From Ilyonectria destructans (Eukaryota > Ascomycota > Sordariomycetes > Hypocreales > Nectriaceae), in contig JAHEWK010000003.1 of assembly GCA_020740775.1 (NCBI GenBank), forward strand, positions 3,224,001-3,288,000: a DNA stretch of 64,000 nt, given 5' to 3'. This document shows positions 56,682 to 64,000 of this stretch, piece by piece (within the stretch, counting starts at the first letter, position 1; each line of letters begins with the position of its first letter). The notes beneath the pieces were generated by a model, which did not search any database, was not told where the DNA came from, and was given only the letters and a program-made list of their open reading frames with translations. Position numbers and translations under genes: made by a program.

Positions 56682-58679
56682 CTACCAAATCTCCTGCCAC
56701 CATGTCAACGAGGACAATACCTTCCTTCGCTCATCCTCGTCCTCGGCCCCGTCGGTAAAGGGATCAAACACGGCCCTCTTCGCCGCATCCGCCATCTTCG
56801 TCGAGCCACCACACACGGAGAAGATGCCGTTTTGGAAGATGATGCCCTCGAGGCGCTTCGACTCTTGACGCAGCAGGTCCTGCACGTAAATCTTGTTGCG
56901 CTGGTCGCGGGAGAAGGCGAGGAAGACGTCGAGGTTCCCGTCTTGCACTGCCGTGTCCCATTCGGCGCCGAAGAAGTAGTCGGCGTCGCGGTTGCGGTTG
57001 CCGAAGAATAGGAGCGACGGCGCTGGGGAGGGGTGTGTGCGGCGCTCTTGGATGAGGGCTCGGATAGGCGCGAGGCCAGTGCCTGTGGCAATGGCGGCAA
57101 GAGGCCGTTGAGCGTTCTGCATGCCGTGGATGGGGGTAAGGACGGGCTTATGGGTGACGCGAAGGGTTGAGGCCTGGGGGAGGTTATCGAGATAGCGAGA
57201 GCAGAGGCCCTGGCGGGGTTTGCGAAGAATGGTTCGGTATTTGACGAGTGCAACGAGCAGTTCGATCCGGGTGACGCCCTCTTGGGACGGATGGTTCAGC
57301 TTCTCGCCGCCATTAGCGATGCTAAAGTCCCGGCCGCGGATGAGAGGGAAGATGTCCAGCAACCGCTCAGCTGGGAGCTTGACTGAGGTAAATTCCTCAA
57401 GAACCTCGAGGATCGACCGTCGAGACCGTGTAGCGTAATCAAAGTACTCGTCAAGGAACTCGGTCTGGGTAAACTCAAGGAGCCGCTCCTTATGGTCTGG
57501 GTCGGTGGAGAAGTATGACATGCTTTTGAGGAACGAGCGCCGCGGAATCGCCGTAATGTCGATGTTGTTCATCAGAAGGTCCCGCAGCGTACATTTTTGG
57601 TTGGCATAGAGATCCTGGGGGAGCGAGTCGCAAGTGGACAGGTCGAGGGGCTTATCGGCAATGTCGTCCCATGCCATGAGGGTGATGAGCTTCTGGGCGT
57701 CCTCAGGGAAGTTCTTGGGGTAGATGGTGAGGCAGTCTCCAGGGTAGCAGCGGAGTTGCTGGCCGTCCTTACTGGGGATATCGAATGAGGTGAGACGGAC
57801 GTCTTGCCAGTGGGAGGCCGGCGTGAGCCTGACGTTGTCGGCCAAGGTAGCGGTCCAGCCGCCAGGGATTGGAAGAAGTTGATCGGGTGGCGGGCTTGAA
57901 AGAATAGGATCGGTGCTCCCATTCATAACGTGTGTGCTTTCGAGGGCATTTTTCAAAGACCATCGTGGAGGGAGGATCACATCGTCTGGAATTGGTTCCA
58001 GGCCGTTGGGCGGAGGGTCGTTTTGGAGGAGGTGGTTATAGAGGCCCTCAGCCCAGCGGACGAAGCTTCCATCAATTCTATAGCAAATAGTTAGGGTCTG
58101 TAGGGTGGGATACTGGTCGATTCGGATGAGGACGGCCCACTTACCCGTCAGGGAACTGCTCGTCTGCTTCGAAACCATCGATGAAGGTGGTAGCGCCGAG
58201 CTGGTCAAGGCGTCTATTGAGCTTACGAGCTGCCCAGTTGAATCTGATATATGGAGTCAGATAACTACAGCCTGATTATATAGATGTACGCATACTTAAC
58301 ATAAGTACTATCACCAAGACCAAAAGTGGTGTACTTGAGTGTAGACAGACAGCCCGGAGGCAGTTTCTTGCGCAAAAGTCTCTTCCAGAACACGAGGGAA
58401 TTGTGAGGCATGTCGCCCTGGCCAGTTGTAGATATCACAAAGACGACAAAACTATGCTGTAAGAGGGCATTCTGAATACTGAGCGTCAGTGACCAGGATC
58501 TCATGAGGCCCGTGGCTGGACAAGGACTTGAGACGTACTAGGTCTACGGCATCCAGCGCCGCGACGCGGTTGGCGAAGTGCAGCCGCTGACAGAGGCGGC
58601 CAAGCTCCTCGGCCATGTCCTGGGCGTTGCCCGTCTCGGAGCCATAGAGAATGAGGGCGGTCCTGTGCTGCACCGCCAT
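56682..58679 (-). CDS. TAH18: Tah18, NADPH-dependent diflavin reductase of cytosolic Fe-S assembly
   Basis: Exons 58679..58539, 58471..58296, 58243..58145 and 58077..56682 give 603 residues, the usual Tah18/NDOR1 length. The FMN-binding flavodoxin domain begins with ILYGSETGNAQDMAEELGRL and includes STTGQGDMPHNSLVFWKRLL and FGLGDSTYVKFNWAARKL, the last restored by splicing intron 2. The FAD domain follows from about 210, with RGRDFSIANG in the place of the usual RxYSIAS. The NADPH domain has ATGTGLAPIRALIQER, LLFFGNRNRDADYFF and the C-terminal KVLSSLTWWQEIW. The enzyme passes electrons from NADPH to Dre2 (anamorsin) at the first step of cytosolic iron-sulphur assembly. The ATG at 58679 was chosen because residues from MAVQHRTALILYGS match the family start; the upstream frame has only a TTG. 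Confidence 0.92.
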
Positions 58680-61551
58680 GTCGATGAGGATGGATCGAGC
58701 GTCGAGAGACAAGTCATGGGGGGAGGAGTTTCTAATTGGGACCGGGGTCCGCTTTCGCTCTCGCCTCGCAGTGACACATGAAAAAAGTTGCAGCGAGATG
58801 GAGGCGTTGGCCCATATTTAGCGCCAGTTTAGTGGTTCCTGGGGACGCGACGGCCGAAGCCCGGTGGATGGCGGGGGAGCGTGGAGGCCGAGCCGGCCGG
58901 CTGGATCTTATCAATCGGGACGGTGTCGGTACGAGCTAACAAGTTAATTTTGGCTGGAAAAGTGCTGAAACAATTCCCTTGTTGACATGCAGATCGTGTA
59001 TGCGCGGTTGTTTCTAATTTTAACATTGTTTGCATTTCCTGTGCATAAAAGTCTTTCCTGTTTAACTCTTCAACCCACCCCGGTGGTGCGGATTCTCAAC
59101 GCTCCGGGGCCGGAGATGCTGCACCAACTTTTGGAACTATTACACACTGCCCAGCTATCTAATTACCTTGTACGATGTTGTACTGCGGTAGGTCTGCTAT
59201 ACGACGTACAGAACGCCCCTCCCGCCTAGATGGTAATTCCGCCTTCAATAGCTCCGGACCACAAACCTGCATTGAAATGACGAATTGCTGGCCCAGCGCC
59301 ACAGACATCCGTCCAGGCTGGCGGGTCAGGGCTGGGTCGGCAGGCGAAGCTGTGCCAACAGGGGCCGGCAGCGCACTGACAGTCGAGCCCGAGTTCTAGA
59401 AGGTTTTCTGGTGGAGCACCGCTGTCGTCTGCGGGCCCTTGATGCTTGTCAGTGCCGGGCATCTCATCCGGAGATGTGGTTCATTGGTGGAAGCGCGCGG
59501 TTGCTGTTGAGCACGCCCTGCCACTGAGGAGCGAGCCCCTTTCGCGATGTTGCATGTATTACATAGTCGAGAGTGCAGGATGGAAAAGAAATGCGCGAGT
59601 GGTCCATGCCAACGACGAGGTATCGCCCTCTCCGTCCCCGTGAGGAATAGACTATAGTTGACCTTGTCAGGGGTGCTGTGAGCCGGAGATTTCAACAGGC
59701 AGGAAATTATCCAGGCCAGCAGGCAATTTCGGGGGTCCAAGCAGCCACACACAAGCGGCTGACTGTCCAGTCTTGTTATGCTCAACTCACCGCGCGACTG
59801 TCAGCAACGAACCATGGCCAGCCAGACACCATCGGGTTTTCCATTGCCATGCCCAAGATGGCTGATGTTGACTCGTGCGGCAGCCGACTCAGTGAGAAAG
59901 ATATACTTCTAAACATACGCTAGATTCCCATTCGCGTGGCTGGCCGTCGAGATCGTGTAACAGGTGAGCCGTATTGTTAAGGGCGGCCAAGTACTGGGTT
60001 GATGGGCAAGCTTGATTGATCAGCGATGGGGGGCTTGCCAAGCAATCAAAGGGGGTTCATGCTTCGCTGGCATCAAGCCCCTCGTTCCCAAAAAGGCAAT
60101 GCTGAAGATACAAGGTACAATAGGCACTCAAGGACTCAAGGTACAATAAACATCCATAATCGTCAATGCAGATGCGTCTGGCTATGAATCACCCAGGTAC
60201 ATGGTATTGAGTGGCAGTACAGAGCATGAACCAGATAGTTGTTGCTCATCCTGATGTCGTGATGCCTGATTCCTACTCGCCGATGACACACGCCGATGCG
60301 CCGATGCACGCACCTTCACGCGAGTTCACGCCCCCCCTTTGGCTGGTGGCGCCCTGAGGAATCCAATCTAATGAACCGACAGGACGGGCTGCAAAAGCAA
60401 ACAGTGACATCTTCACCAAGAGGCACGAAACAAGGTGCCAATCCGGTGCCAATGGTGCCAAATAGTAAAGAGTGCTGGACGGTGCCTAACACCTTCGCCA
60501 GCGAGTGACCTGCTGGGGAGCGACGGCACCCAGGCAGATGACGTGCCTTCCCCAGCCAATATCGAGAGACCACCTCCCCTAATCACTCGACAACGCAACC
60601 CAGTGCAGGTGCGGGTGCAGGCACTTTGGGGCACGCACGCATTGCTCGTGAATACACCGATACGTAGCAAACTCACACAACACGCACGGCCGGCCCGCAC
60701 ACCCACACCTCAGGCCCTAATACCTACATGAACTGCGAAATTCGCTGCCACCGAGGCGCGAATCCGCGCATTGCGAACTTGGGCAGTCTGAGACATCGTA
60801 CATCGCAACAAGGACTCTGCAGGTGCGCCGCCCCTGTCGCAGCGAGCGCCCTCCTCGCCTACAAATGTAGACCTGTCTTCAAGGAGCCGCCTGTGCGTCC
60901 CGGACTTCAGCACAGGGCAGGCGCTGGAAAGCAGCAACAAGCTCCCCCAGCCCAGCCCAGCCCAGACGCGGCAGGACCAAGCAGCGGGAGAATCCACAAC
61001 AAAGGCTCCTGGGGAGCTCGATGAAGTACTATATACATATATCTGCGATTCAATGTACCTGCATCTCCCGTAATAAAACACCTGACCGCTCTGTACATTC
61101 TGGGTACTCGCAACCTTCATCTCCTCCACCCGCAGCACCTGCCTTGCGCCCCAGCCCTGGTCAACTTCCTTCCCACTTTCTCACACCTTGCACGCACGCA
61201 CGCTTGCACGCCCCTGACCGTACTACGCCAACACGCCCCCTTCCTTCCCCCCCAAAGGCGAAGGCGAAAAAAATATTTCAGATTCGCGCGACGACTCCTG
61301 TCTCTCTCTCCCTTTCCCTTCTTCATCACAACCTCTCCAGTCACTTGTGTCTCCGCGCAACGCACCGTCGTCTGTCTAATCCCAACCTGTTTCTAGGGCA
61401 CGAAGCTACCCTGATCAAACTCCTCCTTATTGCACCAGAGTTCAACTTTTCGAACTTGCATCCCTCCACATCGAACGTTCCTCGACAGGTCCAAGTTCGA
61501 ACGTCATACTCAACCTAATCACCACCTCCATCATCCACACCAGCCGCCACC
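58680..61551. other. Divergent intergenic region between TAH18 and the RRM gene
   Basis: No gene seen. The last 350 bases are the promoter and leader of the RRM gene, rich in CT. The direct repeat AAGGTACAATA occurs twice at about 60111-60149. Confidence 0.6.
61225..61345 (+). promoter_or_regulatory. CT-rich promoter/leader of the RRM gene
   Basis: Blocks such as CCCCCTTCCTTCCCCCCC and TCTCTCTCTCCC precede the ATG by 200-330 bases. Such tracts mark strongly expressed fungal genes; the start codon itself lies in GCCGCCACCATGTC, a near-ideal initiation context. Confidence 0.6.
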
Positions 61552-63180
61552 ATGTCTGCCGCCAACACCAACACCAACGTGGATGCTGCCGTTAATGACG
61601 TCGCAAACACTCTGAGCAATACCTCCATCAGCAAGCCTGCCGATGACAAGACGGCCGCCAACGAGGCCGCCTCGGCCAGCGCTGCTGAGGGCCGCCGCCT
61701 CTACATCGGCAACCTGGCCTATGCGACAACTGAGGGGGAGTTGAAGGACTTCTTCAAGAACTATCTTGTGTGAGTATTCCCTCTTCATCTCATCTCGAGT
61801 CCTCTTTCTGGTCCCCGTGTCATCGCCCCTGTTCCTGGTCATGTTGGTGTCGTCCGCTGGAGACACGTGTCTTGACTCCGCTGTCCGTTTTGCGCCTACC
61901 TATCGACGATGCATCTCGAGAAATATCGCCAAGGATGCCCAAGGGTCCTTGTAGAATTACCACGGTCTTTGAGGTCGCATGCATAGCTGTCGGGGTTGGA
62001 TTTCGTTTGATAGGCCACTTCTGTTGCTCTGACCGCCCTGGCGACACCGTGCACCATCACCACCGCCTCCATCACCCTAGGAATCATTTGCTGACCAACC
62101 TTTCCCTGTGCAGTGAGTCTGTGTCGATCCCCAAGAACCCTCGTACCGACCGCCCTGTCGGCTACGCTTTCGTCGATCTCTCCACTCCTACTGAAGCTGA
62201 GCGCGCTATCGAGGAGCTCTCTGGCAAGGAGATCCTGGAGCGCAAGGTCTCTGTTCAGCTCGCTCGCAAGCCCGAGCCCGCTGGTGAGAAGACTGAGGGT
62301 GCCAACGGTGAGGGTTCTGGCACGGAGGGCTCCCGTCGCCGAGCTTCCGGACGTGGTCGTGGCCGTGGCCGCGGTCGTGCTGGCCGTGCTGGTCGCGGTG
62401 GCCGTGCTGTGAGTCATCTAACTTAATGCCCTTGTGACGGAAGGAAACTAACCAAACCCAGGACGGTGCTGTTGAGAAGAAGGAGGGCGAGACCGTCGAG
62501 GCCGTTGCTGCTACCGACGATGCTGCCGCTGCAGCTGCTGCACCAGCCACTTCTGAGGTTCAACCTTTGACAGACATCACAAACAAGATCAACACTGACG
62601 AGACCACGAAGACCTCAAAGACTCAGGCTGCCCGCCCCCAGCGCGAAGCCCGTGAGCGCCGTGAGCGTGGCCCTCCCGCTGATGGAATTCCTTCCAAGAC
62701 CAAGGTCATGGTCGCCAACCTCCCTTACGACCTGACCGAGGAGAAGGTCCGTACCTCTCTGCGCTTTTGGAAGATTATGTAACTAACCTCCTACAACAGC
62801 TTATTGAGCTCTTCCAACCCTATGAGCCCTCTTCCGCCAAGATCGCCCTCCGACCTATTCCTCGATTTATGATCAAGAAGCTTCAGGCTCGGGGTGAGGC
62901 TCGCAAGGGACGTGGCTTCGGCTTCGTCACCCTTGCTTCCGAGGAGCAGCAGCAGAAGGCCGTTACTGAGATGAACGGCAAGGAGATTGAGGGTCGTGAG
63001 ATCGCCGTCAAGGTGGCCATCGACAGCCCCGACAAGACCGACGAGGAGGCCAACGCCCCCGAGGGCGAGACCAACGGCCAGCAGGAGGCTGCCGCCACCC
63101 CCGCCGCCAGTGCTCCCGCAGTTGCTGAGGCCGCCAAGGCCCCTGCTGCCGCTGCTGCTCCCACTACCACTGCCGCTTAA
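61552..63180 (+). CDS. RRM-RGG-RRM RNA-binding protein resembling Sbp1
   Basis: Exons 61552..61769, 62114..62408, 62462..62746 and 62800..63180 give 392 residues. Introns 2 and 3 are 53 nt; intron 1 is 344 nt, much the longest in the window, and lies inside RRM1. RRM1 has RNP2 LYIGNLAY and RNP1 PVGYAFVDL. It is followed by an Arg/Gly-rich linker (SGRGRGRGRGRAGRAGRGGR), an Ala-rich segment, and RRM2 with RNP2 VMVANLPY and RNP1 KGRGFGFVTL. The tail is Ala/Pro-rich. RRM, RGG and RRM in this order is the layout of yeast Sbp1, a repressor of translation that binds eIF4G through its RGG region; nucleolin-like proteins are an alternative. The strong Kozak context and CT-rich leader suggest high expression. 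Confidence 0.88.
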
Positions 63181-64000
63181 ATATTAGGCTGGCAAGTTCC
63201 ATGGGCCTGGAGAGACATCCAGCCTAAATGAACACACTTACGATATGGCATGCGATTTCGACGATTTCTCTTACGGTAGATTCTTGCTACACGAATCAAA
63301 GAAAAACAAAGGCGTTGCACCTAACCTGGGGCCAGGAAGACGTAACCAGCATTTGTTGGAACTCTTTAGATCTCGGGATGGTGTTTTCTGACGGCCTTGA
63401 CTTTGTTTTCTTGACATCATAATATCTCCATAATCGGAGCCCAAAAAACTCGCAAAGCCCTTTTATCTCTGTATTTGTATCTCCCTTTTCTCCATCACCC
63501 TTCTGCTGGGTTGTACAATAATAGCTTGAGCTGGAGGCGGCTGGGGAAGAGAAAAGCTTGGCGCAATCATTAACCGGGCGTTTTTGAAGCAACTACTCGT
63601 GTACAAGTTTCTTATATTGCGATGATGTGAATGAAGGTGAAGGTGCATGTTTGAGCATCCCGTAGTCGCAGTCGTAATCCAAGATGCAAGGAGCATTAGC
63701 CATGGTGACGCTCTTTGATGGCGCTGTCTGACGGTGGCTTTCTCGTCACCAGGTCTAAAAAAACGTGGCTATGAAGCAATGCAAGGCATAGGCAGGCTGC
63801 AGCTGGATGAGCCATAGTGCATGGCTCTGCAGCAAGGGAATCGGTTTCACGGCGAATGGGTGGCACAAAATGAATGGGTGGCTGCTATCAGGGAATGAAT
63901 GATAGTGGGAGTTTGGGAGTGAACGTAGGCGTATTAGACGTGGGCGGGCGGTATTGGCCCCCATTGCCCCGCCGACCCCTTACCGGGCCCACGAACGGAG
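63181..64000. other. 3' UTR of the RRM gene and right-edge non-coding sequence
   Basis: AT-richer sequence follows the stop codon; no convincing gene start or exon is visible up to the window edge. Confidence 0.6.

Noticed and set aside
58078..58208. Start of the large TAH18 frame at 58208
   Set aside because: The N-terminal part of that frame is translated intron; the true protein begins at 58679 and is joined through three introns.
61770..62426. 218-codon frame covering RRM-gene intron 1 and exon 2
   Set aside because: It is exon 2 extended back through the intron; the intron has proper donor, branch and acceptor, and splicing gives a complete RRM1.
1..64000. CRISPR arrays, tRNA or rRNA genes, secondary-metabolite cluster
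   Set aside because: No regularly spaced repeats, no cloverleaf-like TTCGANNCC context I could support, and no PKS, NRPS or siderophore enzyme near sre.

Overview
The window is nuclear DNA of a filamentous ascomycete (Pezizomycotina), most likely a Sordariomycete. The evidence is short introns (about 47-144 nt, one of 344) with GTAAGT/GTATGN donors and CTAAC/CTGAC branch points, Kozak-like CACCATG starts, CT-rich leaders, and Pezizomycotina proteins: a homeodomain-C2H2 factor, an SRE-type iron GATA factor, Clr2 and a GPI-type surface glycoprotein. I placed it from protein recognition only; genus is not determinable here.

Layout. 0-6.4 kb: a clipped minus-strand gene at the left edge, a conserved MPTYLCHGF-type protein, and a large transcription factor joining a Zn2Cys6-spaced cysteine cluster, a homeodomain, C2H2 fingers and five C-terminal repeats. 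6.4-14.4 kb: gene-poor. 14.4-24 kb: SRE iron regulator (-) divergent from the COMPASS subunit Bre2/Ash2 (+), then a single-pass membrane protein (-) and the SMC5/6 subunit Nse1 (-), with a 301-bp inverted-repeat element just upstream of nse1. 25-32.9 kb: a seven-helix membrane protein (+), silencing factor Clr2 (+), and a protein with repeated Cys-rich motifs (-). 32.9-41.4 kb: a second long non-coding block with short repeats and a twice-occurring 12-nt palindrome. 41.4-64 kb: an F-box/WD40/UIM protein like yeast Ufo1 (+), a Ser/Thr-rich GPI-type glycoprotein (-), a membrane-tethered aspartic-protease-like protein lacking its first catalytic Asp (+), the diflavin reductase Tah18 (-), and an RRM-RGG-RRM protein like Sbp1 (+).

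The genes do not form a biosynthetic cluster. Several act in chromatin or transcription (Bre2, Clr2, Nse1, SRE, the homeodomain factor) and two in iron/redox biology (SRE, Tah18), but spacing and orientation suggest ordinary core gene order. Exon joins were worked out by hand and every multi-exon model is in frame throughout; the least certain join is intron 1 of the aspartic-protease-like gene. The most unusual items are the pseudo-protease receptor-like protein, the three-module transcription factor with its repeats, the stop-free 48-nt intron inside SRE finger 2, the inverted-repeat element, and the Cys-repeat protein.
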